64,000 nt of DNA from AC-32 sp963772975 (GCA_963772975.1 CAVYZH010000002.1:620001-684000), one strand, 5' to 3'. Counted from the first letter of the stretch, positions 24,441-33,952 are shown. The notes: a model not told the origin generated them from the sequence alone. Translations and numbers: made by a program.

Positions 24441-27400
24441 GTGCTGACGTGTCCGGCTTGCGGCCGAGAGAACCCCGACGGCTCCAGATTCTGCAATGCC
24501 TGCGGGGCAGACCTGGCCGAGCCAGCCGCGGCCGAGCGCGAGTACCGCAAGGTGGTCACGCTCCTCTTCTGCGACGTCGTCGGCTCGACGGCGCTCGGCG
24601 AGTCGACCGATCCCGAGGCCCTGCGCACGCTGCTCGGCCGCTACTTCGACGAGATGAAGACGATCGTCGAGCGCCACGGCGGAACGGTCGAGAAGTTCAT
24701 CGGCGACGCGGTGATGGCGGTCTTCGGCGTCCCGCAGCTGCACGAGGACGACGCGCTGCGGGCCGTCAGGGCGGCGGTCGAGATGCGGAACGCGCTCCCG
24801 GCACTCGGCGTCGAGGCGCGGATCGGCGTCAACACCGGCGAGGTGGTCGTCGGCACCGGGGAAAGGCTGGCCACCGGCGACGCGGTCAACGTCGCGGCCC
24901 GCCTGGAGCAAGCCGCCGGCGCCGGCGAGGTTCTGCTCGGCCCCGAGACGGCGGCGCTCGTGCGGGACGCGGTCGAGACCGAGGAGGTCGAGCTGGAGCT
25001 GAAGGGCAAGACCGAGCCACTGGTCGCCCACCGCCTGGTCAGCCTGCAAGCACAGGCGCCGGGCTTTGCCCGCCGGTTCGACGCGCCGCTTGTCGGGCGC
25101 GAGCGCGAGCTGCGGCGCCTCCAGGAGGCGTTCGGCCAGGCCGGCGCGGACGGCTCCTGCCAGCTCTTCACCGTCCTCGGCTCGGCCGGCGTCGGGAAGT
25201 CGCGCCTGACTGCCGAGTTCATCGGCTCAGTCGGTGGCGCGCGTGTCGTGCGCGGACGTTGCCTGCCCTACGGAGAGGGGATCACCTACTGGCCGGTGAT
25301 CGAAGTGCTGAAGCAGCTGCCGCCGGCGCGAGAGCTCGACCTCGATCCTGCGGCCATGGCGGCGATCGAAGGGCTGCTCGGCGACGAGCCGACCGTCGCG
25401 TCCACCGAAGAGATCCCCTGGGCGCTGCGCAAGCTGCTCGAGGGCGCGGCGGGGTCCGCCCCGGTCGTGGTCGTGTTCGACGACATCCACTGGGCGGAGC
25501 CGGCCTTCCTCGACCTGATCGAGCACATTGCCGACCTCTCCCGCGCCGCGCCGATCCTCCTGCTCTGCCTCGCGCGGCCAGAGCTGCTCGAGCGCAGGCC
25601 GGGTTGGGGCGGCGGGAAGCTGAACGCCACGACCGTGCTGCTCGAGCCGCTATCAGCGAGCCAGACCGACGAGCTGCTCGAGCGGCTGCTCGGCGAGGGG
25701 ACGCTTGACGAGGAACTGCGTGAGCGCATCCGCGATGCCGCCGAGGGGAATCCGCTCTTCGTCGAGGAGATGGTCGCGTTTGTCGAGGCGTCGGGCGACG
25801 GCGTGGTCACGGTTCCGGGGACGATCCAAGCACTCCTCGCGGCGAGGCTCGACCAGCTGGAGCCGGCCGAGCGCGGCGTGCTCGAGCGCGGCTCGGTCGA
25901 GGGCCGCGTCTTCCACCGCGGCGCGGTGCAGGCGCTTGCACCCGACGAGACTCAGGTCGAGAACCGCCTCACGGGCCTCGTGCGCAAGGAGCTCGTCCGA
26001 CCGGACAAGGCCCAGCTCACGGGTGAGGACGCCTACCGCTTCCGCCATCTCTTGATCCGCGACGCCGCCTACGAGTCGCTTCCGAAGGCAACCCGTGCCG
26101 AGCTGCACGAGCGGTTCGCGGACTGGCTGGCCGAGCACGGCCTCGAGCTCATCGAGCTGGACGAGATCCTCGGGTACCACCTCGAGCAGGCGCATCGCTA
26201 CCGCACCGAGCTCGGCGACGACCAGCACGGAGAGCTCGGCCTGCGGGCGGCAGAGCGTCTGGCGTCGGCGGGTCGCCGCTCGCGGTCGATGGGCGACGGT
26301 GCGGGCGCCGCGAACCTGCTCACCCGTGCGCTTGTGCTCGTGGAGCCTCAAGGCGAGGACGGTGTCGAGCTGCTGTTGGAGCTGGCCCAGGCGCTGCGCG
26401 GCTCAGGCGACCTGCGCGAGTCGCGTCGCCGACGGGAGGAGGCAGTCGCGCTTGCCGGCTCGCTCGGCGATCGCGCCCTCGAGCTCCGAACCAGGTGCGA
26501 ACTGGACGACCTGCGGGTCACAATCGATCGCTCGTTCACCGCCGAAGAGGCACTCGAGCGGGGCCAGGAGGCCGTGCGTGAGCTGGAGCAGATCGGCGAC
26601 CACAGGGCACTCGCGGCGGCCTGGACGCTCGTCGCGAGCGGCGAGAACCTGCGCGCCAGGTGGCAGGGCGTGACAGCCGCGTACGAAAAGGTGATCGAGC
26701 ACGCGGGCCTGGCCGGCGACCGCGGGCGCGAGCAGGACGTTCTCCAGCTCGTCGGTCCCTCGCTCTTCTGGGGCCCGACGCCCGTCTCCGAAGGGCTCCG
26801 GCGCGCGAAGGCCATCGCCGAGACCGCTCGCTTCGACAAATGGGCGACCGCCTGGTCGAGCCGGGCGTTGATCGGGTTCTATGGCATGCAGGGGCGCTTC
26901 GACGAGGCACGCGAGTTGGTCGCACAGACCGCCTCGACGGTGGAGGAGCTGGGACGGCCGCTCCAGCGGTGCACGCTCGCCTTCTGGAGCGGGCCGGTCG
27001 AGATGCTCGCCGGCAACCCGGTCGCAGCCGAGCGCCAGGCGGCTGCAGCCTGCGACGGGCTCGAGGCCGCGGGCGAGACCGGCTGGCTCTCGACCATGGC
27101 GACGCTGCTGGCCGAGGCGCTCTACGCCCAGGACCGCCTGGACGAGGCCGAGGCGGCAGTGCAGCGGAGCCAGAAGGCGGCAACGAGCGACGACTTCAAC
27201 GCGCAGGCGGCCTGGCGCGCTGCCCATGGGAGGATCCTGGCGCGACGCGGCGAGCTCGAAGATGGGGAGCGGTTCGCGCGGGAGGCGGTCGAGATCATCG
27301 ACCGCAGCGACGAGCTGAGCCACCAGGGCGACCTTCGGGTCGGCCTCGCCAACGTGCTTCGCCTGGCCGGCCGTACCGACGAGTCGATTCCGGTGCTCGA

Positions 27401-27485
27401 GGACGCTCTCGCGCGGTACGAGCAGAAGGAAAACCGCGTCTCGGCGGACACCACGCGCGCGCTGCTTGCCGAGGCCCACGGCTGA
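24441..27485 (+). CDS. Zinc-ribbon/class III cyclase/AAA ATPase/TPR regulator (1014 aa)
   Basis: A zinc ribbon opens the protein (Cys4, Cys7, Cys18, Cys21). The cyclase homology domain spans about 35-195 with both metal aspartates (Asp45 in LFCDVVGST, Asp89 in FIGDAVMAVFG) and NVAARLEQ, the transition-state Asn/Arg motif, so it may be active. An AAA ATPase follows with Walker A GSAGVGKS (247-254) and Walker B VVVVFDDIHWAEP, then a long TPR-rich region to the end. This architecture is frequent in Actinobacteria and Rhizobia and is thought to couple cAMP/cGMP synthesis to unknown signals. GTG start 20 bp after the acetyltransferase stop. Confidence 0.92.
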   Translation: MLTCPACGRENPDGSRFCNACGADLAEPAAAEREYRKVVTLLFCDVVGSTALGESTDPEALRTLLGRYFDEMKTIVERHGGTVEKFIGDAVMAVFGVPQLHEDDALRAVRAAVEMRNALPALGVEARIGVNTGEVVVGTGERLATGDAVNVAARLEQAAGAGEVLLGPETAALVRDAVETEEVELELKGKTEPLVAHRLVSLQAQAPGFARRFDAPLVGRERELRRLQEAFGQAGADGSCQLFTVLGSAGVGKSRLTAEFIGSVGGARVVRGRCLPYGEGITYWPVIEVLKQLPPARELDLDPAAMAAIEGLLGDEPTVASTEEIPWALRKLLEGAAGSAPVVVVFDDIHWAEPAFLDLIEHIADLSRAAPILLLCLARPELLERRPGWGGGKLNATTVLLEPLSASQTDELLERLLGEGTLDEELRERIRDAAEGNPLFVEEMVAFVEASGDGVVTVPGTIQALLAARLDQLEPAERGVLERGSVEGRVFHRGAVQALAPDETQVENRLTGLVRKELVRPDKAQLTGEDAYRFRHLLIRDAAYESLPKATRAELHERFADWLAEHGLELIELDEILGYHLEQAHRYRTELGDDQHGELGLRAAERLASAGRRSRSMGDGAGAANLLTRALVLVEPQGEDGVELLLELAQALRGSGDLRESRRRREEAVALAGSLGDRALELRTRCELDDLRVTIDRSFTAEEALERGQEAVRELEQIGDHRALAAAWTLVASGENLRARWQGVTAAYEKVIEHAGLAGDRGREQDVLQLVGPSLFWGPTPVSEGLRRAKAIAETARFDKWATAWSSRALIGFYGMQGRFDEARELVAQTASTVEELGRPLQRCTLAFWSGPVEMLAGNPVAAERQAAAACDGLEAAGETGWLSTMATLLAEALYAQDRLDEAEAAVQRSQKAATSDDFNAQAAWRAAHGRILARRGELEDGERFAREAVEIIDRSDELSHQGDLRVGLANVLRLAGRTDESIPVLEDALARYEQKENRVSADTTRALLAEAHG

Positions 27486-27599
27486 GCCGAGAATCCGTCC
27501 GACCCGCTCTCTACCTTGAGCGGTCCGCTCGAGCCGCGCTGGCACGCCCGACCCGAGCACGATCAATACCATTTGGGTATGAGCCCGGGAGGTCAGGAA

Positions 27600-30359
27600 A
27601 TGGCGTCAGCAAGGCAGTTGGAGACCGTCGAAATCGCGGACGAGCAGCTCGCGAACACCGTTGTCGAGAACAGCGCAGGTCTCGGCGTGCGCCGGTTCTT
27701 CACGATCCCTGGCCGCGACCCGTTCGACGAGATCGAGTGGGAGACGCGCGACGCCCTGATCCCCGGCAAGGACGGCCCCGCCTTCGAGCAGAAGGACGTC
27801 GAGTTCCCGAAGTTCTGGTCGCAGACGGCCACCAACATCGTCGCCCAGAAGTACTTCCGCGGCCGAATGTCCTCGCCCGAGCGCGAGACGAGCGTGAGGC
27901 AGATGATCGGCCGCGTCGTCGACACGATCGGCGGCTGGGGCCGCGAGGGCAGCTACTTCGCCGACGAGGAAGAGGCCGAGACTTTCGAGGCCGAGCTGAA
28001 GGCGATCCTGGTCAACCAGTACGCCGCCTTCAACTCGCCGGTCTGGTTCAACGTCGGCTTCGAGGAGAAGCCGCAGTGCAGCGCCTGCTTCATCCTCTCG
28101 ATCGAGGACTCGATGGAGTCGATCCTCGACTGGATCCGCCGTGAGGGGATCATTTTCCGCGGCGGCTCGGGCTCCGGGGTGAACCTCTCCAGACTGCGCT
28201 CCTCGAAGGAGCAGCTCTCCAAGGGCGGCTACGCCAGCGGCCCGGTCAGCTTCATGCGCGGCGCCGACGCGTCCGCCGGGACGATCAAGTCGGGCGGCAA
28301 GACGCGGCGCGCGGCGAAGATGGTCGTCCTCGACGTCGACCACCCGGACATCGAAGAGTTCATCTGGTGCAAGGCGCACGAGGAGGAGAAGGCGCGCGTG
28401 CTCGAGGCCAACGGCTATGACATGTCGCTGGATTCGCCTGACTGGGGCTCGATCCAGTACCAGAACGCCAACAACTCGGTCCGCGTCACCGACTCCTTCA
28501 TGGACTCGGCCGCGCGCGACGCCGACTGGAACCTCGTCTCCCGCACCGACGGCGCCGTCGTCGACACGACCAAGGCGAAGGCGCTCCTGCGCCAGATCGC
28601 CGAGGCCTCGTGGAAGTCGGCCGACCCGGGCGTGCAGTACGACACGACGATCAACAAGTGGCACACGCTCCCGAACACGGGCCGCATCAACGCGTCCAAC
28701 CCGTGCTCGGAGTACATGTCGATCGACGACTCCGCCTGCAACCTGGCCTCGCTGAACCTGCTCAAGTTCCGCCGCGAGGACGGCGAGCTCGACGTCGAGG
28801 CCTTCGAGCACGCGGTCGACGTCGTCTTCCTCGCGCAGGAGATCGCGGTCGGCTACTCGTCGTACCCGACGCCCGAGATCGACAAGAACGCGAAGGCCTA
28901 CCGCCAGCTCGGCTTGGGCTACGCGAACCTCGGCGCGCTGCTGATGGCGCGCGGGCTCCCGTACGACTCGGACGAGGGCCGCGCCTACGCCGCGGCGATC
29001 ACAGCACTGATGACCGGCCGCGCCTACCGCAAGTCGGCGGAGATCGCCGGCCGCATGGGCCCGTTCGCCGGCTACCGGCCGAACGCCGGCGCGATGATCG
29101 GCGTGATGTCGATGCACCGCGCAGCGGTCGGCAACATCGAGAACTCGGACGTCGTGCCGAAGGACCTGCTCGGCGCGTCGCGCAAGGCCTGGGACGAGGC
29201 GCTCAACCTCGGCGAGGTGCACGGCTACCGCAACGCGCAGGCGACCGTGCTCGCGCCCACCGGAACGATCAGCTTCATGATGGATTGCGACACGACCGGG
29301 GTCGAACCGGACTTCTCGCTCGTCAAGTCGAAGAAGCTCGTCGGCGGGGGCGAGATCACGATCCCGAACAAGACCGTGCCGATGGCGCTCGAGAAGCTGG
29401 GTTACGCGCCGCGCGAGGTCGAGGAGATCGTCGCGTTCGTGGACGAGCGCAACACCGTCGTCGGCGCGCCGAACGTGAAGGCCGAGCACTACCCGGTCTT
29501 CGACTGCGCGATCGGCGACCGCGCGATCCACTACACCGGCCACGTGAAGATGATGGGCGCCGTCCAGCCGTTCATCTCGGGCGCGATCTCGAAGACGGTC
29601 AACCTGCCCGAGGCGGCCACGGTGGACGAGGTCTCCGAGCTTCTGCTCGACGCCTGGAAGCTCGGCGTCAAGGCGATCGCGATCTACCGCGACAACTGCA
29701 AGGTCGCCCAGCCGCTGTCGGGCCAGAAGGAAGGCGGCGCGCAGCTCGAGGCCGTCCCGCCGGTGCCGCTGACCAAGCGCCGACGGCTGCCGGAGGATCG
29801 CGTCGAGGTCGGCCGCAAGTTCCGCGTCGGCGACTACGAGGGCTACATCCACGTCGGCACGTACGACGACGGCGCGCCCGGCGACATCTTCGTCGACATC
29901 GCGAAGGACGGCACCACGATGTCCGGCCTGATGAACTCGCTCTGCATCGCCGTCTCGATGGGCCTGCAGTACGGCGTCCCGCCCGAGGTCTACGTCTCGA
30001 AGCTGACCCACATGCGCTTCGAGCCGAGCGGCTTGACGAACGACGCCGACATTCGCGTGGCGAAGTCGATCGTCGACTACATCTTCCGCTGGTTCGGCAA
30101 GAAGTTCCTGACGACCGAGCAGCAGGAGGCCGCCGGGATCCTCTCGCCTGAGGTGAAGGCGCGGCTCGCCCAGCAGTACAGCGGCGAGACAGCTCCTGCG
30201 GCGGGGGGCGAGGAAGCGGAGGCGCCGGCGCCTGGCCAGACGGCCCTGTTCAACGCGTGGGAAGACGCGGTCGAGTGCGCCAAGTGCGGCGGGCGGATGG
30301 TTCGCACCGGGTCTTGCTACACGTGCAGGGACTGCGGGACCAACACCGGCTGCAGCTAG
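27600..30359 (+). CDS. nrdJ: Vitamin B12-dependent (class II) ribonucleotide reductase (919 aa)
   Basis: Reduces ribonucleotides using adenosylcobalamin and a thiyl radical, giving dNTPs with or without oxygen. CSACFILSIEDSM carries one of the redox cysteines, GSGSGVNLSRLRS the nucleotide site, and NPCSEYMSIDDSACNLASLNL the Asn-x-Cys-x-Glu catalytic finger loop. GTISFMMDCDTTGVEPDFSL and the C-terminal zinc ribbon CAKCGGRMV...CRDCGTNTGCS are diagnostic of NrdJ. The ATG at 27600 has GGGAGG seven bases upstream and is preferred to earlier in-frame codons. No class I or III enzyme is in the window. No B12 riboswitch is recognisable upstream. Confidence 0.97.
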   Translation: MASARQLETVEIADEQLANTVVENSAGLGVRRFFTIPGRDPFDEIEWETRDALIPGKDGPAFEQKDVEFPKFWSQTATNIVAQKYFRGRMSSPERETSVRQMIGRVVDTIGGWGREGSYFADEEEAETFEAELKAILVNQYAAFNSPVWFNVGFEEKPQCSACFILSIEDSMESILDWIRREGIIFRGGSGSGVNLSRLRSSKEQLSKGGYASGPVSFMRGADASAGTIKSGGKTRRAAKMVVLDVDHPDIEEFIWCKAHEEEKARVLEANGYDMSLDSPDWGSIQYQNANNSVRVTDSFMDSAARDADWNLVSRTDGAVVDTTKAKALLRQIAEASWKSADPGVQYDTTINKWHTLPNTGRINASNPCSEYMSIDDSACNLASLNLLKFRREDGELDVEAFEHAVDVVFLAQEIAVGYSSYPTPEIDKNAKAYRQLGLGYANLGALLMARGLPYDSDEGRAYAAAITALMTGRAYRKSAEIAGRMGPFAGYRPNAGAMIGVMSMHRAAVGNIENSDVVPKDLLGASRKAWDEALNLGEVHGYRNAQATVLAPTGTISFMMDCDTTGVEPDFSLVKSKKLVGGGEITIPNKTVPMALEKLGYAPREVEEIVAFVDERNTVVGAPNVKAEHYPVFDCAIGDRAIHYTGHVKMMGAVQPFISGAISKTVNLPEAATVDEVSELLLDAWKLGVKAIAIYRDNCKVAQPLSGQKEGGAQLEAVPPVPLTKRRRLPEDRVEVGRKFRVGDYEGYIHVGTYDDGAPGDIFVDIAKDGTTMSGLMNSLCIAVSMGLQYGVPPEVYVSKLTHMRFEPSGLTNDADIRVAKSIVDYIFRWFGKKFLTTEQQEAAGILSPEVKARLAQQYSGETAPAAGGEEAEAPAPGQTALFNAWEDAVECAKCGGRMVRTGSCYTCRDCGTNTGCS

Positions 30360-30431
30360 CTGTAGGGCGACACCGAACTGTCAGTGCAAACGACAGTGTT
30401 TTGGGTCGGAAACGACAGCAGGATGTCAGTA

Positions 30432-30457
30432 GATCGGGCGCCGCGGGGCGCCCGATC
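30432..30457 (+). terminator. Perfect 11-bp hairpin after nrdJ
   Basis: GATCGGGCGCC-GCGG-GGCGCCCGATC, 73 bp past the nrdJ stop. Very stable, with only a partial T-tract (GCGTCTTGG), so it is a probable terminator or 3'-end stabiliser. Confidence 0.6.
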
Positions 30458-30728
30458 GCGTCTTGGACCGCTTACGTGTCGAGCGTCGGTCGAGCCACAA
30501 GAAAGCGACGGGCCTCTGGATCATCCTCTTCCTTCCGATGTTCGACCTCTACAACCAGTTGGCGAACCAGGCAGGCAGGCGGGTGGTTGAGTCTGGAGTT
30601 GCGTCTACGCGGCCCGACTTAACCCTGCACAGCACCCACTTCTCAAATTTCACCCAAGACGCGCTAGTTGCAGCTGCGTACCCACGCCGCGCTGTAGACA
30701 GTGTCTGATCGGCCGCGGGGCATACGCT
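30458..30728. other. Region without a supported gene
   Basis: Short frames exist, the longest reading KATGLWIILFLPMFDLYNQL near 30500, which has high GC3 and looks like a fragment of a membrane protein. It has no ribosome binding site and does not extend into a domain. I see no tRNA, hairpin or repeat beyond the nrdJ terminator. Possibly a gene remnant. Confidence 0.3.
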
Positions 30729-30870
30729 GTGAGCTTGACGCAGCACCTGGTCGAAACAGAGTCACTCGGTCGCCTGACCGTTGCTGAACCCGGCGAGAGG
30801 CGGCGCCTTCAGAGGCGAGCCCGCCTCTTGGCCTGGGGCGGGATAGCGTGGCATTTCGTCGAACTTGACC
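30729..30870 (+). pseudogene. Possible N-terminal remnant of a cation transporter
   Basis: The plus-strand frame reads RRRLQRRARLLAWGGIAWHFVE, resembling the first amphipathic stretch and start of helix 1 in cation-diffusion-facilitator-like transporters as I recall them. The similarity ends after about 45 codons and the frame continues as low-complexity Arg/Pro/Ser sequence. No downstream transporter sequence is found, because the next gene runs on the other strand. Low confidence. Confidence 0.3.
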
Positions 30871-30967
30871 ACCGTCGACCTTCCCGGTCTCGTTTGCATG
30901 CCGAGAACCCTAGTAGGCCTGGACACGCGCCCGCGAGCGCTGAGACGCCGGCACACAGACTCGGCGG

Positions 30968-31705
30968 TTAATGCGCCTTCGTCGGCGGCGGAAGCCGCAC
31001 TTCGGTGTTGTACTCATGCTGGACGGCCGAGATATGCATCGCGATGTGGTCGGCAACGGACCCAATCGGGTTTGCGCTCAGGAGCATCGGCATCGAAATG
31101 ATCACGTTGCCGGTCTCCGGCGCGCGCACGCCGTGATCGCGGTACTGCGTGAAGCCGAGGTGGTAGATCGCCGTCAGCGCGACGATCAGCGCGAGCGCCG
31201 CACCGAAGTACTCGAGCCTCAGGCGCCAGGAGCGCAGGTGGCCGCCGAGCGACCGGTAGACGACGAGACACGGCAGGACCGTGAGTAGGAGCGCGTCGAC
31301 CGCCCCGTAGATGCCGCCTCGCCAGACGAGCTCGAACCAGTAGTAGGCACCGCTTGGGTGCGGAGTGGCGTGCTCCGACAACACGTTGCGGACCAGCAGG
31401 ACGCCGAGGACGAAACCGAGGGCGACCCCCAGTTTCCAGTTCCGCCGAAGAAGCGAACGCACGTCGAGCTGCGTCGCGGTGGCGTAGGCCCAGAGGAGCC
31501 CTCCGATCGCGACGAAGTAAATGCCGAGGTAGAGGTCGTGCTGGAGGCCGAGAATGCTCGAGCCGACCAGTGGGACCGCGAAGGCGACGACAGCCGCGAC
31601 GGCGTACCAACGCAGCTGGGTCTCCCAGCTATCCGGGTGTGCCTCGCGGTGCGGCCTGAGATGAGTAAGGAGCCCCTGGGGTACATGGACGCCACTGCTT
31701 TCCAT
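30968..31705 (-). CDS. Hypothetical membrane protein (245 aa)
   Basis: Six predicted membrane helices, among them WYAVAAVVAFAVPLVGSSIL, LYLGIYFVAIGGLLWAYATA, LGVALGFVLGVLLVRNVL, AVDALLLTVLPCLVVY and YFGAALALIVALTAIYHLGF, ending in a His-containing tail (DHIAMHISAVQHEY). The tail could lie outside. Family not recognised. ATG at 31705. It lies between nrdJ and the sulfur locus, reading in the same direction as the DsrE2-TusE-SQR genes but 142 bp away, so co-transcription is uncertain. Confidence 0.7.
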   Translation of the reverse strand: MESSGVHVPQGLLTHLRPHREAHPDSWETQLRWYAVAAVVAFAVPLVGSSILGLQHDLYLGIYFVAIGGLLWAYATATQLDVRSLLRRNWKLGVALGFVLGVLLVRNVLSEHATPHPSGAYYWFELVWRGGIYGAVDALLLTVLPCLVVYRSLGGHLRSWRLRLEYFGAALALIVALTAIYHLGFTQYRDHGVRAPETGNVIISMPMLLSANPIGSVADHIAMHISAVQHEYNTEVRLPPPTKAH

Positions 31706-31847
31706 GCCTTGAAGCTACGACTCTGAGCGGCTCTGCGCTTCGGGGAGAGCGCGCACGTGCGCTGCCCGAAAATACCGATGGCCGCGGCCGAAACCCGCTC
31801 GGTCCTGGCCAAAGCGAGCGATCGCCGCGCCGGACCGTTTGCCTCTT

Positions 31848-32354
31848 TCAGGTGAAGACGATCTGTCCGCCCGCCAACTTCTCGTAGAACTCGCCCACGC
31901 TGATGATGTCCTCCACCTGCGGGGCAAAGTCGTCCATCGTCAGCTCGAACATGTCCACGGTCGCCTTGCAGGCGTAGAGGTGGACGCCGGAGTCGTGGAC
32001 GAGCTCGACGAACTCAGGAATCGGCGGGATGTCGATCTTCTCCATCTGCCGCTTCATCATCCAGGTCGCCAGAGCGGAGAAGCCGGGGATCGCGCCGATC
32101 CAGGTCGCCATGTGCATCCCGGGGTTGCCGACAGTCGCGACCTTGATCTTCTCGTACCGGTCCTTGCGGATCGCGTCGAGCCCGAAGAAGGTGAAGAAGA
32201 GATCGGCCTCGATCCCCTCCATGCGGGCGCCGTTGGCCATGATCAGAGCGGGATAGATGCCTTCGAGCGAGCCCTTCGAGACGACGATCGCGACCTTCTC
32301 GATCGTCTTGGGCTCCGAGGTGTCGATCTTCGGTTGTTCGATCAGTTCGGTCAT
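31848..32354 (-). CDS. DsrE/DsrF/DsrH-like sulfur-carrier protein, DsrE2 type (168 aa)
   Basis: KVAIVVSKGSLEGIYPALIMANGARMEGIEADLFFTFFGLD is the DsrE-fold N-terminus, and the HLYACKATVDMFELTMDDF segment holds the conserved Cys that carries persulfide in DsrE2-type proteins. A moderately hydrophobic stretch (MATWIGAIPGFSALATWMM) resembles the membrane-associating segment of DsrE2. Expected role: accept and pass sulfane sulfur. It follows TusE by 14 bp and SQR before it, so the three are one operon transcribed leftward. In other bacteria DsrE2 works with TusA and rhodanese; neither is seen here. Confidence 0.88.
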   Translation of the reverse strand: MTELIEQPKIDTSEPKTIEKVAIVVSKGSLEGIYPALIMANGARMEGIEADLFFTFFGLDAIRKDRYEKIKVATVGNPGMHMATWIGAIPGFSALATWMMKRQMEKIDIPPIPEFVELVHDSGVHLYACKATVDMFELTMDDFAPQVEDIISVGEFYEKLAGGQIVFT

Positions 32355-32368
32355 CTCGCGCGTCCTTC

Positions 32369-32686
32369 CTAGATGCAGCCCTTGGGCTTGGGGATGCCGC
32401 CGATCTTGGCGGCGAGCTTGGCCGGCCCCTTGGGGAACAGTTGATAGAGCTCCTTGACGGGGACGCCCGATTCCTTGCCGAGCGAGCGGATCGAGGGAGC
32501 GTTGCCGGTCGCGAGGTAGCGCTCACGCATGAAGCGCACCACGAGCCAGTGACGGTCGGTTAGCTCCGGGATGCCGTTCTCGGCAGCGATCGCCTCGGCG
32601 ATCCGCTCGTTCCACTGCTCGGGGTTCGTGAGGAACCCCTCGGCGTCGACCTCGACGGGAGCGTCTGCGATCAATGTCATCGTCAT
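32369..32686 (-). CDS. tusE: TusE/DsrC-family sulfur relay protein (105 aa)
   Basis: Full-length DsrC/TusE fold: DAEGFLTNPEQWNERIAEAIA at the N-terminus, LTDRHWLVVRFMRERYLATG in the middle and KELYQLFPKGPAKLAAKIGGIPKPKGCI at the end. The invariant penultimate Cys (Cys104) is present, but the second Cys of true DsrC, eleven residues earlier, is Ala93. That is the TusE-like pattern, able to carry a persulfide but not to form the DsrC trisulfide loop. It sits between SQR (12 bp) and the DsrE2 gene. No dsrAB is present, so dissimilatory sulfite reduction is not indicated. Confidence 0.93.
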   Translation of the reverse strand: MTMTLIADAPVEVDAEGFLTNPEQWNERIAEAIAAENGIPELTDRHWLVVRFMRERYLATGNAPSIRSLGKESGVPVKELYQLFPKGPAKLAAKIGGIPKPKGCI

Positions 32687-32698
32687 CTCGTTCCTCCT

Positions 32699-33952
32699 CT
32701 AGTTGGCGTGGACGGGGACTGCCTTCTTGCCTGCGGTCGGCATCCTCGGCCCGATGCCCGGAATGTCGCGGCCCGGCAGCAGCGCGTGCCAGTAGAGCCA
32801 CTGGAAGGCGAGCTTCCCGAGGTGGTTGAGGCGGGACTCCCGCAGGAGGGGCAGGCCGAAGACCGTCGGGAAGTGACCCGGCAGCGGCTCGACGTCGTAA
32901 TTGAAGTCGATCAGAAGCGCCTTGTGAAACCCGGTCTCGATGAAGCAGTTCGCGTGTCCGTCGTAGCCGGTGTCGAGCTCCTCGTCTGCGAGGAAGCGCG
33001 CGACGTTTTCGGCGAGCACCTCGGCCTCGAAGTGCGTCACCGAGCCTGCCTTCGACGTCGGCAGGTCGGTCGCGTCGCCGAGCGCGAACACGTTCGGCCT
33101 CGCTGACGTCTGGAGCGTCGTCTTGTCGGTCGGGACGAAGCCGAGGGCGTCGCCGAGCCCCGGCGAACGCTCGACGTATGCGGCCCCTCCGTGCAATGGA
33201 ACCGTGACGAGAAGGTCGAAGTCGAGCTCGCGTTCGTCGTAGGAGACGAGCTTGCCGCCGACCCCGTCGACCTGCCCGGCGCTGAACTCCGTTACCAGCT
33301 CGATCTCCTTTTCGTCGAGGAGGAACGAGAGGTGCTCGGCGCAGGTCGCCTTGGTAAAGGCGCTGTCGAGCGGCGTCACGTAGACGAGGTCTGTGTGGGC
33401 GCGCACCCCGCGCTCACGCAGGTACCAGTCTGCGAGGAAGGCGAACTCGAGCGGCGCGACCGGGCACTTGATCGGCATGTCCACCAGGTTCACCACCAGC
33501 CGGCCGCCCTCGAACCGCTCCAGCGCGCCGCATAGCGCTTCCGCCCCCTCGGGGCTGTAGAAGGTGAAGACGCGCTCGTTCCAGCCGGCGTCCGTCATTC
33601 CCTCGGTCTCCTCGGGCTGCAGATGGGCGCCGCTTGCGACGACCAGCACGTCGTACCTGAGCCTGGTCCCGTCGGCGAGTCGCATCTCGTTCTCGTCAAG
33701 CGCGACCGACTCGACCTCGCTCTCGTGGAAGAGGATGCCCTTGCGGAGCTGGCGTCGACGCGGCCGCACGATCTCGTCGAGCTGCGCCAGGCCGAACGGC
33801 ACGAACAGCAAGCCGGGTTGGTAGACGTGCCGGTCGTCTCGGTCGACGACGTGGATGTCGGCCTCGTCTTCGCCGAATCGCCGGCGCAGGCGATTCGCGG
33901 TCATCGTGCCGCCCGTACCACCGCCCAGGATCACGATCTGCCTCTTCGTCAC
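32699..33952 (-). CDS. sqr: Sulfide:quinone-oxidoreductase-like FAD flavoprotein (417 aa)
   Basis: FAD-dependent two-dinucleotide-binding fold. ILGGGTGGTMTANRLRRRFG binds FAD, VVDRDDRHVYQPGLLFVPFG is the typical SQR loop, VVASGAHLQPEE and FALGDATDLPTSKAG the second FAD contact. Cysteines in MPIKCPVAPLEFAFL, FTKATCAEHLSFLL and ANCFIETG could supply the redox pair. The C-terminal GKLAFQWLYWHALLPGRDIPG may contact the membrane. It oxidises sulfide to sulfane sulfur and reduces quinone; sulfur would go to TusE and DsrE2. The GTG at 33952 has GAGGAGG 8-14 bases upstream and is chosen over a TTG at 34039. Divergent from arsR across a large palindrome. Confidence 0.85.
   Translation of the reverse strand: MTKRQIVILGGGTGGTMTANRLRRRFGEDEADIHVVDRDDRHVYQPGLLFVPFGLAQLDEIVRPRRRQLRKGILFHESEVESVALDENEMRLADGTRLRYDVLVVASGAHLQPEETEGMTDAGWNERVFTFYSPEGAEALCGALERFEGGRLVVNLVDMPIKCPVAPLEFAFLADWYLRERGVRAHTDLVYVTPLDSAFTKATCAEHLSFLLDEKEIELVTEFSAGQVDGVGGKLVSYDERELDFDLLVTVPLHGGAAYVERSPGLGDALGFVPTDKTTLQTSARPNVFALGDATDLPTSKAGSVTHFEAEVLAENVARFLADEELDTGYDGHANCFIETGFHKALLIDFNYDVEPLPGHFPTVFGLPLLRESRLNHLGKLAFQWLYWHALLPGRDIPGIGPRMPTAGKKAVPVHAN

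Noticed and set aside
27486..27599. Possible B12 riboswitch upstream of nrdJ
   Set aside because: The 114-bp leader lacks the B12-box and is too short for a cobalamin aptamer.
27606..30011. 801-codon frame antisense to nrdJ
   Set aside because: It is a shadow of high GC3 codons in nrdJ; its product is Arg/Ala/Asp-rich with no domain.
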